A stretch of DNA of 64,000 bases from Crotalaria pallida (taxonomy: Eukaryota; Streptophyta; Magnoliopsida; Fabales; Fabaceae), in assembly GCA_037953625.1 (NCBI GenBank), contig CM075651.1, forward strand, positions 66,512,501 to 66,576,500, written 5' to 3'. The notes under the pieces were generated by a model. That model had not been told where the DNA came from. It did no database searches and saw only the letters and a program-made list of their open reading frames with translations. The translations under genes and the position numbers were made by a program. Below, in pieces: positions 22,936-33,440 of the stretch; within the stretch, counting starts at the first letter, position 1; every line of letters begins with the position of its first letter.

Positions 22936-25900
22936 TCAAGCCGCCTCAAAAAGGTGGGGATGAGAAATCCTGAACTTGTCCTCAAGCTCCCATGTGGCCT
23001 CCTCAACATTGTTGCGATTCCAAATCACTTTAACCAATGAAATCTCTTTGCCACGAAGCTGTTTAATCCTTATATCCTCAATCCTGACTGGCTGCAACTC
23101 AAAAGTCAGGTTCTCTCTTATTGGAATCTCTTCTTCCATGATAACATGGGAAGGATCAAACACATACTTGCGGAGCTGGGATACATGGAACACATCATGC
23201 AAATTGGACAATTTCGGAGGAAGAGCAATCCTATAAGCCATGGATCCAACCCTTTGCAAAATCTGATAAGGACCAATGAACTTAGAAGAGAGCTTCTTGG
23301 GTTTCAAAACCCTTCCGACACCCGTGGTTGGAACCACCTTCAAAAACACATGCTCACCCACTTCAAATTCCAAGGGTTTCCTCCGTTTGTCCGCATAGCT
23401 CTTTTGCCGATCTTGGGCTGCCTTCATTCTTTCCTGAATCACCTTCACTTTCTCCGTTGTCTCTTGGACAACATCCGGACCAACTAAATGGCTCTCCCCC
23501 ACTTGGAACCAACATAGGGGAGTTCGACATCGTCGCCCATACAAGGCTTCATAAGGAGCCATTCCGATGCTCGAATGGTAGGAGTTATTATAAGTAAACT
23601 CTACCAAAGGCAACAGTTGCTCCCAACTCTTCTGATACTCCAAAGTGCAAGTCCTAAGCAAATCCTCCAAGGATTGAATAGTCCGCTCAGTTTGTCCATC
23701 AGTTTGAGGGTGATAGGCAGAACTGAGTTTCAACTCTGTTCCTAGAGCTTGCTGAAGACTTTGCCAGAATCGTGAAAGGAACCTCGGATCACGATCTGAG
23801 ATGATATCTGAAGGCACTCCATGCAACCTGATAATCTCCCTGATGTACAACTGAGCTAACTTCTCCATAGAATAATTCATGTTCATGGGAAGGAAATGAG
23901 TAGATTTTGTCAATCTATCCACAACTACCCACACTGCATCATGTCCAGCTGTGGTCCTAGGTAAGCCAGAAACAAAGTCCATAGCTATACTGTCCCACTT
24001 CCACACTGGAATCTCCAACGGATGCAACACACCTCCAGGCTTTTGGTGTTCCACTTTGGACTTTTGACAGGTCAAACATCTAGCCACGTAACCTGCCACA
24101 TCCTTCTTGATACCGGGCCACCAGAATAACTTCTTCAAATCTTGATACATCTTAGTTGTGCCTGGATGCAAGCTTAACTTGCTCTTGTGTGCTTCTTCTA
24201 AAAGAGCCTCTCTCAACTCTGGATTTGATGGAACACAAATCCTATTTCGGAACCTTAAGACTCCATCAACACCTTCCTGAAAATCCGGCTCATTCCTGCT
24301 TACAGCTCCCCTTTTTATTTCCTGCAATTCAACATCTTCCAATTGCTTCTGTCGAACTGCATCAAGGAAAGAATTGGTGATCTGAAGCATCCCGACATTC
24401 ATGCTTTCTTTCTTGAATTGGATTCCAAGATTGAGATTGCGAAAATATTCAATCAACTCCAATTCCTTAATCATCATGCAACTCATATGGAGGGCTTTGC
24501 GACTAAGGGCATCGACAACTACATTCGCCTTGCCTGGATGGTACTGCAAACTGAAATCATAATCCTTAAGGAACTCCATTCACCGCCGCTGTCTCATGTT
24601 GAACTCCTTCTGGTCGAACAAATACTTAAGGCTCTTGTGATCACTAAACACCTCGAACCTTGATCCGTAAAGATAGCGCCTCCATATCTTGAGAGCAAAA
24701 ACAACCGCTGCAAGCTCCAAATCATGGGTAGGATAGTTATCCTCATGCGGTCTCAACTGCCTGGAAGAGTAAGCAATCACTCTTCCTTCTTGCATGAGAA
24801 CACATCCTAATCCCTGCCTTGAGGCATCACAATAAACATCAAAATTCTTCTTTGGATCCGGAAGAACAGGAACAGGAGAAGAAGTCAACTTGTCCTTGAG
24901 TTCTAGAAAACTCTGCTCACACTTCTCATTCCAATCAAACACCGTCTCCTTTCTTGTTAGCTTGGTCAAAGGCAAAGCTATCTTAGAAAAATACTTGATA
25001 AACCTCCGATAGTAGCCTGCCAATCCAAGGAAACTCCGAATCTCTGTCACCGATTTTGGCCTTTCCCAATTCAACACGGCCTCCACCTTTGCAGGATCAA
25101 CTGCGATGCCTTCCTTAGCAATCACATGCCCCAAGAGTTTGACTTTCTCAAGCCAAAAATCACACTTGGCAAGCTTGGCATACAACCGCTTCTCCTTCAA
25201 GATGTTTAGGACTATTCTAAGATGCTCCCGATGCTCATTGGATTCCTTTGAATATATAAGAATATCGTCGATGAAGACAACTACAAAGGAGTCCAAATAA
25301 GGCCGGAATATCCGATTCATATAGTCCATAAAACTGCAGGGGCATTGGTTAGACCGAACGGCATTACCACATACTCATAGTGTCCATATCGTGATCTAAA
25401 AGCAGTCTTTGGTATATCCTCTTCTTTAACTCTGATTTGGTGATAACCGGATCGAAGATCGATCTTGGAAAACACCGCTGCACCACGCAATTGGTCCATC
25501 AAATCATCAATGCGTGGAAGAGGATATTTATTCTTGACTGTCACCTTATTCAGCTGCCTGTAATCCACACATAATCTGAGGCTTCCGTCCTTCTTCTTAA
25601 CAAAGAGAAACAGTGCACCCCAGGGTGAGGCACTAGGCCTGATAAACTTCTTGTCCAACATATCCTCCAACTGCTTCTTCAATTCCACTAACTCAATCGG
25701 AGCCATCCTATGCGGAGCCAAAGAAATAGGTCCAGTACCAGGCACCAAATCAATACTGAACTCTACCTCACGCACCGGAGGTAAACCAGGCACCTCCTCA
25801 GGAAACACCACAGGGAACTCATTCACTATAGGGATTTGGTGAAGGGTTGATTCTTCATTGGTTTCTAAAGCAACTGAGTTTAATTTTGGTTCTTTGGGTT

Positions 25901-27344
25901 GGGGAAAGATTATAGTCTTTTTATGACAATCTATCATAAAGTGGTTTTCTGACATCCAGTCCATCCCTAGGATAATATCTAGTTGGGTTAAGGGCAGGCA
26001 TATAAGGTCAATGTGGAATGTGTGGTCATATATTGTGAGGGTACAATTTGGACACATTTGGGAGGTAGACACTGAGGGGTTTGTTGGGGTAGACACTATG
26101 AGTTTAAAAGGAACTTCTATGACAGGTAAATCTAGTCTAGTAGCACAATCTAAGGATATAAATGAATGAGTTGCCCCACTATCAAATAAAACATTGCATG
26201 GTATTCCATTGACAAGACCGATACCTCTGATGAGATCCTCTGACTGCTCTGCCTCGACTCCAGTCATAGCATACACCCTACCATAAACCGCTGACTGAGC
26301 TCCTCCAGATTGCCCCACTGATCCACTTCTTCCCTGAACTTGATTTGGACAATTGGCAGCACGATGTCCCATCTGCTTGCAAATGAAACAGGGACCAATA
26401 GGCACAGGTTGACCCGCATACATCACTCTCCAGCAAGTACCCTTGTGGAACTTCCCACAACGCTTGCACTGTGGAAAAGATGGAACAAATCCAGGAGTAA
26501 GAGCTGGCACATCAGTCTTCCCTGCTGCTCCCTTAGCCTTGTTATCCCTAAACTTGGGAGTTGGATAAGGGGGATTCCTTTGGAGAGAAGGTCCCTTACC
26601 CTTGTCCCTCACCCGTCCAACAACCCTCTGAGCTTCCCTTATGCTCCTGTCACTAGCCTCTTTCACCCTCAGATCACCTTCATACATCCTGCACATGTTC
26701 ACCAGCTGGGGAAAACTCCGAATCCCCTGGTACCCAATAGCCAACTTGATCTCAGGACGAAGGCCATTCTCAAACTTGATGCATTTGGAACCTTCATCTG
26801 GATGCTGCTGATAATAAGGAGAAAACTTGATCAACTCCTCAAACTTGGAGACATAATCCCCAACTGACATGCTCCCCTGCTTCAACTCCAGAAACTCGAT
26901 CTCTTTCCTCCTCCGAACATCCTCCGGAAAGAACTTGTCCAAGAATCTCTCCTTGAACAAATCCCAAGAAATCTGCCTTCCTTCCGCTTCCAAGAAATGA
27001 CTAGTGTCCGCCCACCATGATTTCGCCTCACCGGAAAGCATGAAGGTAGAATACATCACCTTCTCCGCATCAGAACAAGGAAAGGACTTGAAAATCTTTT
27101 CTAACTCCTTAAACCATTGTTGGGCTCCCACCGAATCAAATTCGCCCACAAACCTTGGGGGGTCCAACTTCTTGAACTCTGTGATACCATGAGCTGCTAC
27201 ATGGGGTTGGTTAGCATTCTGGGCCTACTGGGCACTAGCCTGCACTAAATTCTCTAGAATATTGGTTTGGTTGGCATTGGTCCGAGACAAGTCCTCCAAA
27301 ACCTCGGATATTCTTTCGAATACTCGATTTTGTCGGGCCGCCAT
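22936..27344 (-). pseudogene. Gag-Pol polyprotein of Tekay-C, chromovirus type
   Basis: The ATG is at 27344-27342. In order: Gag (WFKELEKIFKSF, 27110), CCHC knuckle CFICKQMGHRAANC (about 26350-26395), protease LFDSGATHSF (about 26165-26195), RT with FIDDILIYSK (about 25255-25285), RNase H with YCDAS and FSDHKSL (24600-24840), integrase with His/Cys finger HPGTTKM...CLTCQKSK (24060-24170), catalytic SDRDPRF and GQTER motifs (23700-23800), and a chromodomain-like tail VKVIWNRNNVEEATWE (22950-23020). Chromodomains direct integration into heterochromatin. Breaks are a TAG about 40 codons into Gag (about 27226), a frameshift in a T run in RT (about 25325), and a TGA at 24580-24582 in RNase H. Otherwise the frame is well kept, so inactivation is recent or partly sequencing error. 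Confidence 0.92.
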
Positions 27345-27534
27345 ACTAATCCTGGAACCAAAGAGCGATTATTAAGAATCACAACTACTAAGAAAATTTA
27401 AAACAAGAACTAGCTAACTAACTACTTAAGAAATGAAAACAAACTAATTACTAACTACTTTAGTGCTACTCTCATGTGGAGTAATACTTTGGGAGTAGTA
27501 AGAACCATACTCCACCACCGAGGAATGCAACCAC

Positions 27535-27548
27535 TGCTCTGATACCAA
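27535..27548 (-). promoter_or_regulatory. Primer binding site of Tekay-C
   Basis: The minus strand reads TGGTATCAGAGCAGTGG right after the 5' LTR end (ATTTGG at the junction), matching the initiator tRNA-Met type. Confidence 0.9.
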
Positions 27549-27549
27549 A

Positions 27550-29954
27550 TGTAACATCCCTAAATTTTATCTTTATGTTTTAATACAATTCGGAAATTTG
27601 AGAAAAAATTTTGCAAGGTTTTGTTTGTAATTCGGACTTTTCCCCATACTAATAGATATACATATAACCTGTCAGAGTCCAGAATTGCATAATTTCGTAA
27701 TACTTCATCACTCATGCTAACTAGCATAAGTTATAAACATCATCTTAAAGCAGTTATTTTACAAGTTCATGAAAGTTGCCATAATTCCAAAAGAGGTTGT
27801 GGATTAAGAAACTACATTCACATCAAAAAGGTGGATGATTAACCACCCTCACAACCTTTACAAGTCATAATACTATATACATCAAAATGATAGATAGAGA
27901 GAGAGAGTGCGCATCAAAATAAATAACTATATAATATAAGAGCCCAATGCATGAAATGCACCTACACTCCATCATGAGGAGCGTAGGGGTCCTCAGCAGA
28001 GGGAACAGTCGGTGGATCCTCGATGTGCGTACCTAAAATGTCAACATGTAAAGGGTGAGTAACTCAAGCTTAGAATAGAGAAAACGTTAGAAAATAATAA
28101 TAAGACTTAGGTAAGCACATACATATTCAAGCATTCGAAGGCATAATTTTAACGAGACAATCATAAAGGTAAGACAGTGCACAATATAAAATAATAATGT
28201 ATTATGTGACCATGTATGTATGTTATGCACGTCACACCGTTACGGACTTAGTTCAGAAATCCGACATTTCACAATATATTTCATTTTGGTTCATTTAAAC
28301 AATTTGATCGGATTTGGTGAACTAAACCACTTATGCAAATCTCCTTTGACACTTCCACTTACATTCAACACTTTACACTTTACACTTTGCACTTTACACT
28401 TTACTTTATCCCTTTTCATTTACAATTCCATACTCTCACATACACCCTCCACTCTGGGGAAAAACCGACCAGGAGTAAGCATTTCTCAACCTATAGTTGG
28501 ATACTTCGCCTCCTACTTAGGGAGGTCCCTCATATCCGCTTGCACAACACTTCACCTCCACTTAGGAAGGTCCCTCATGCGATTTGGGTTGATTTGTCCA
28601 AATCGGGCTTTAGCAGAAATCACCCTCGACTGGCCCAAAGAAACCAAAGTAAATAGAGTTATTATAGTTTGCATAGAACCGATCCGCAACATGGGAATCA
28701 AACCCATGTCCTGTGCAAGATCAAGGTTCTCTATAATAATTCCTATAATTTACTTTTGTCCTCATCAATCAAAAGACGTGTGTTTTTCCCCTACATCTAA
28801 CGTCCCCTTTACACCATGCATGATTGACAACCGAGTACTCTCCAATTGAGGATGAAACCCTTTTTATTTTATAGAAAATCATTTTTAGGGCGGTTCCTCT
28901 CACTTGGAAATTACTCGACCCTAGGTTATGTCTAACAACAAATTAAGTTCATAATTAACAAACATTTCACATATTTATAAAAGCCAAAATCATCAATTAC
29001 AATTTAATTAAAGCATTAGACACACAATAAGTACATACAAAATCTATCAAACTTAGAGTCTATCAAACTAATAATTCCCTTCAATTCTAATTGCACCCAA
29101 CTACCAAACACACTTAACTAAGTACTAATTACTAGTTTCTAACACTTCCCCTAGGCTAAACCCAAGTTAAACCCCCTTACCTCTTGGAGGGTAGAGGAGA
29201 ACCTTCCAATTCCTAGAGAATAGCTTCCAACCAAGTCCTAGTTCCTTAGCCCTTGCTCCTAAGCTCTACACCATGCTCTTGATAGCTAGAAGGCTTCAAA
29301 CCAAGGTATGCACATAGTTAGGGTTCATGGGTGATTTGGGGGAAATGAAAAGAGGGAGAAATTGAGAGATTAAAGGGTAGAAAAGATGTGTAGGGATGAT
29401 GGGTGTTTAATTTGGGGTATTAATTGGGTGAAACTTTGAAGATTATGGGTAGAAATTGAAAGCCCTAGGAGAGCAAGAAGAGGAACTCGTGGAACATGAG
29501 AGAGAAAGAGCTGCTGAATTCTAATTTTGAACCACGTGTTTTCCAACTTATCTGCAGGTGTTACTCGATTAATCCAACCCCTTAATCGATTAATCAAGGC
29601 CATTAATCGATTAAGGCCGAAAGAGCATTAAAATTTAATCGATTAATCTGCTCTTTACTCGAGTAGACCCGAAAGGTGTTGAAATTCTAATAGATTAAGT
29701 CCCTTATTAATCGATTAATTCAGTGCAAAATGGCCTTCTTTCACACTTCTAAGACTCTAAGGCTTTCACAACTCTTTCTAACTTAACTTAACACCCAAAC
29801 CTACACTCTAAACACAATCTAACCTATTCTTAGCTCACTCCAACTTACACTTAGCTAAATTTCTAATTCTAAACAAATCTAAACAATTCTAAGCGATTAT
29901 AATACTAACACGAATCAACACTTCTAAATGGAATTGAAAATTGAGGATGTTACA
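27550..29954 (-). repeat. 5' LTR of Tekay-C (2405 bp)
   Basis: Nearly identical to 20490-22899. Differences seen by eye are scattered single substitutions, one missing 7-bp unit and a GA-repeat length change. The palindrome cluster is at about 29565-29725. Confidence 0.92.
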
Positions 29955-30040
29955 GCAATCGAGTGGGTTTCGTGGCAATTCGTGGTGAAATTGGTTGATT
30001 ACTCATCAAGATCCACTATCTGGGTTTTCCTGAGTTCATC

Positions 30041-30070
30041 GTGTAACCGGTTACAAAGCTAACCGGTTAC
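30041..30070. promoter_or_regulatory. Paired AACCGGTT palindromes in the U3 end of sLTR-D
   Basis: GTAACCGGTTAC and CTAACCGGTTAC lie 18 bp apart about 255 bp inside the LTR start in minus orientation. Once Tekay-C is removed they sit about 130 bp upstream of the minus-strand TATA. A role as paired protein-binding sites is inferred from position and symmetry. Confidence 0.5.
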
Positions 30071-32349
30071 CTACTGGTAAATTTTAGAAAATTATTAATT
30101 TAATAATTCTTTTCCCATAAACCCCTTTATTACATTTAGGTCCTGGCTCAGGGACCAAAATGCAATACCCATATTTTTGGTTATTCACTTACCAAAAATT
30201 ATCTTTACCTATATTTTGTATATCAATACGGAATAGAATTAAAATATAAACTTGAAAGAATTTAATATCAAACCTTATTATTATTTTTCTCATTATTCGG
30301 AAGACGAAAATTAGGGGTGTTACAAAGTACTTCCACAAATTGAATTGCTTTGAAAATTTATTATCTTGTTCTAGATGCTATTTGATTGTTTTCTGGAAAT
30401 TATGAATTGATTTGGACTTGTTTATGGATTTGTAAATGAATTTAGGTTGTTCTATGTGATCATGGAATATTAGTGAGTTGGGTTGCAAGAGATTTGAATG
30501 AATAATACTTGCACATGTTTGATAGTCTTGAAAATTTTCCACTGTTTTGATAAGGTTGATTTAAGTGCCTCTGAATTTTTGTATGATTTTTGAGAATGGT
30601 TTACTATTTTTACAAGGGTTGTTTTTGGTGAAACTGATTTCAGAAAAACTGGTTTTTCAAACTGAATGTGAACTGAATTTTCGAACTTCTACTGCTCCAA
30701 TGGGCATTAAATGATTATGGTAAGACCTTGCACATGTTAGGAGACTCTCTATAAAATTTGAGATGATTTGGAGTTGATTTCATATTTTAAATGAATGCAA
30801 AACAGTATACAAGTCTGTTCTGTTTTTGAAGGACTAGAGAGGATTTTAATTGGAAAAATGTGACTTAGGAAACTCCAAATAATCTTAAATTTTTATAAAA
30901 TGATCTTAAGTATGTGTAGATGTTCTTTACCAAATTTTATGTCAATTGAAGCTAATTTACTATTTTAAATAATTGCACTTTTTCCTCTGGATGTGACAAG
31001 TCTGATTGGATTTTCATGACAAAACTAAATGAAAACTTGTGTTCTGAATGTCTGATTAGCTTTAAAATTTTATGATATTAACTTTGGAATATTTTTTAGT
31101 GTTATGCAAATTTTGGGGCTGAAACTTATTGATTTGACATGGTTTTGGATTTTATCTTTCTTGTTTTCTCCGTATTTGATTTAGTATTTATTTAGCACTT
31201 TTTGACACGTTTGATACTTGGTGCATTTTTCTATGACTTGGTTGGACTTTACATTTTGATTTTGATGTTTGGATATGATTAAATGTGTGTAGGAGATTGA
31301 TTTTTTTAAATGAACTTGTATGCTATGTGATTTAGATTGGTTTAAGGCCAAAAACTTATATGCTCTAATTGATGTATTTTCTTGTTTTGGTTCTTGCTTA
31401 TATGAACATGTGGTTATGGAAATTGATTGTTTGTAGCGTATCATGATTTGTCTTAAGATGATTAAAACATGAAAGTAGAGTTAGGAATATTGGTTAATTA
31501 TGGTGTAAGTCTCGGTTCTTTGAAGAAGAGTTAGGGAAATTAGTTCTTGTCTTGATCTCTTAGTAAGGTTCGGTTTTGAGTAAGTATAAGAGTTAAACTT
31601 GATTTGTTTTAAGTGTTGCATGGTAATTGAATTATTTGGGATATATGGGTAAGCATGACTTGTTTATTTGACTATATGCTAATAGTTTAAGTAAAGAGAC
31701 ATGAAAGCTAAGTTTTTTTTAGTTGCTTATGTGTTTTATTCCAAGATAGTAAAGTTTGGTTGAGAAAGGTGTGTTTAAGTGCTTTTAGGAAATGCTAGAA
31801 AAGAAATTGATTTTTGGTTCATTTGGGTGCATGTTTCGGTCTAGGCATGTTCATAAGGAAAAGGATTTATTTTGCTAAGTGCTAAGTGTTATTTGGAGTT
31901 TGTTTAGTGTATGTGAAAATAAAATTGAAAAGTTAGTGTTGTTGTTTATTTTCGGTTAAGAGTTTAGTTTATTTATCCTATGTACTACTTGAATACTTAA
32001 TTAGTTATGTGTTCACTTGCTTAATTTAATTGAATGCATGAATGAAAGTGAGTTCCTTGGTTATATGATTTAATTTGCTAAAATATTGTTTGTCGTTTAT
32101 GAGTTTGAATGATATTCGAAAAGTGTTTGGTTACGTAATTAGTTTTGGAGATTTAAAAATTGATCCTTGGGATGATTTAGTTGATTTAATTGGGAATTTT
32201 TGGATATGTGTAGTGGCTGCCCAAGTTGTATTTTAGTGCTAATGTTTGGAAAATAAAGTGTTTAAGTGTTGGTTTTATGTCATAGTGTTATATGAATAAA
32301 AAGGTGACTTTGCGGTGTTTTCGGATTTTCTAAAAGTGATTTCTTGGAC

Positions 32350-32751
32350 TTACTTATTTGTTGTCTAGAATTCATTTGAATTGTACGATCTCTCGGCTCG
32401 AGAGTGATCACGACGAGCGGAACGCTCTAGTCGACGATCCTCATCAGTTCGTGATCCAGCAGGGGCCCTCCGAGACTGATGTGGTCCAGAATCTGCAGTA
32501 TCATGCCATTCTGAAACATGACCATCGGGAACAGTTCGAGGGTTAGACCGCCCTCCACCACCTTCAATACGGGGAGGGACAGTGATTTGCCCTTGAACTG
32601 GAGGAACCGGAGGGACTGGAGGGACATTAGCCTCATTGCCTTAAGTGGGTCCTCCCGGAGCGATTCTGTCCCTCACATTCCTTCCGTTCTTGGGTGGCCT
32701 CCCCCGGAGGCGACGGCGGAGATCTCCCTCATTACCGTTGTTGTTTGCCAT
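32350..32751 (-). pseudogene. Start of Gag of Tat-B, truncated
   Basis: The minus-strand frame starts at ATG 32751-32749 (MANNNGNEGDLRRRLRGRPP), directly downstream of a PBS, and continues with proline- and arginine-rich sequence (RSARRDHSRAERSY). A TAA interrupts it near 32642. It ends at about 32350 where LTR-M sequence resumes, so capsid, nucleocapsid and pol are missing. The PBS and the arginine-rich N-terminus resemble the start of Tat-A Gag but the sequence is clearly a different family. Confidence 0.7.
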
Positions 32752-32784
32752 GAGAACAGTGGATGTGAGAATACTAGTTATTCG

Positions 32785-32803
32785 TTCCCCACAGACGGCG
32801 CCA
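32785..32803 (-). promoter_or_regulatory. Primer binding site of Tat-B
   Basis: The minus strand reads TGGCGCCGTCTGTGGGGAA next to the LTR start at 32805. This is the form usual in Tat-lineage gypsy elements. Confidence 0.85.
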
Positions 32804-32804
32804 A

Positions 32805-33440
32805 TGTAGTGTCCTTGAACACTATGTGTCCTTAACCCTCTAAGTGCTCAAGATTATGGTAACCAGGAGCCCAAGAGAGGATCAAGTGTTAATGTGTGAC
32901 TTATGGTATTTCTGCAGTTCCAGTTGGGAAAAGCAGGGTCTCCCTAGTCAACATCTGTGTGCAGAGTGTCAACTTAGGGATGAGAGTACTTACCTGAAAC
33001 CCTAGCTGTGATGAGCTATTTATAGGGTTTGGAGGAAGCTGATATGGGCCCTTTGGGCCTTGTATCAGAGTTGTGCTGAACCAGGATTCTGTTGAGATAA
33101 TATCGGACGATTATGCTTCTAGAATCTGGATAGGATCAGCTGAAGATCTCATGTCTAGGCTGTAGCGAGAATCTAGGAGAGATTTGCGGAAGGGATAAGA
33201 AGCCTCGGCGAGCCTGAGCTTACCCACGAGCCGACGGTATGTCTCGGTCCTCGAGTCCCGAGCCTGATGGATGGGGGACCGATAGTAAGGCTCGGACCCA
33301 TCAAGTCCGAGCCTGGCCCTTTAGTATGCTCGGAGTCCATGAGTCCGAGCGAAGGACTTTCCTACTAAGTAAACCAAGGAAAGTGCCCTTAGAGAATTCC
33401 TTTGGTAAGACTCGGGTCCGTATATGGTCGGCAGACCCTT
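32805..33440 (-). repeat. LTR of Tat-B, truncated at its U3 start
   Basis: The LTR begins (plus) TGTAGTGTCC beside the PBS and contains a TATA region CTATAAATAG on minus (about 33020). It has no TGTTG/CAACA outer end: at about 33440 it fuses in frame orientation with the Tat-A integrase. Its U3 part carries three adjacent hairpins (33243-33350). It is not the partner of the 519-bp Tat-A LTR because the sequences are dissimilar. Confidence 0.7.
33243..33350. repeat. Three consecutive GCTCGGA-type hairpins in the Tat-B LTR
   Basis: CTCGG/CCGAG (33243-33262), GGCTCGGAC-ccatcaa-GTCCGAGCC (33289-33313, 9-bp perfect arms) and GCTCGGA/TCCGAGC (33328-33350, 7-bp perfect arms). The spacing is about 40-45 bp and the loops differ. 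Confidence 0.92.

Larger units (their letters stand above)
20490..29954 (-). mobile_element. Tekay-C: complete-length Ty3/gypsy chromovirus-like element, TSD gcaat
   Basis: The 9465-bp element lies on the minus strand. Both ends read TGTAACATCC...GAGGATGTTACA, and gcaat flanks it at 20485-20489 and 29955-29959. Internal order in element orientation is LTR, PBS, gag, protease, RT, RNase H, integrase with a chromodomain-like tail, PPT, LTR. By eye the two LTRs differ at about 20 substitutions plus a few small indels in 2.4 kb, so insertion was recent relative to its neighbours. It sits inside sLTR-D. Confidence 0.92.
17829..30324 (-). mobile_element. sLTR-D: about 3.0-kb solo LTR with TSD aagta, split by Tekay-C
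   Basis: Segments 17829-20489 and 29960-30324 rejoin to 3026 bp. Outer ends are TGTAACGCTCTTTC and GGGGTGTTACA, flanked by aagta at 17824-17828 and 30325-30329. No pol motif is present. In minus orientation TCTCTATAAATATATG at 20432-20447 is a good TATA region. A second TATA-like sequence, TCTCTATAAATG (about 18855), faces plus, so the orientation is not fully certain. It carries an array of CCA-core inverted repeats (18604-18825) and several AACCGGTT palindromes. LTR-F (42887-43830) is a partial relative. Confidence 0.78.
9521..32350 (+). mobile_element. LTR-M: plus-oriented Ty3/gypsy-type LTR fragment, split in three
   Basis: Pieces are 9521-10251, 16356-17828 and 30330 to about 32350, together about 4.2 kb. 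The start TGTAATACCCGCAATTCTCCCC-type sequence matches, in reverse complement, the start of LTR-E at 42886. The pieces become contiguous when sLTR-K and sLTR-D are removed at their target duplications. The middle piece holds a purine-rich GAAGAAG stretch (about 16595), a probable transcript start region and splice-donor-like 'ccctaaggtaat'. The end of the LTR is missing: at about 32350 it runs into the Tat-B gag remnant. No coding region was found in any piece. Confidence 0.65.
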
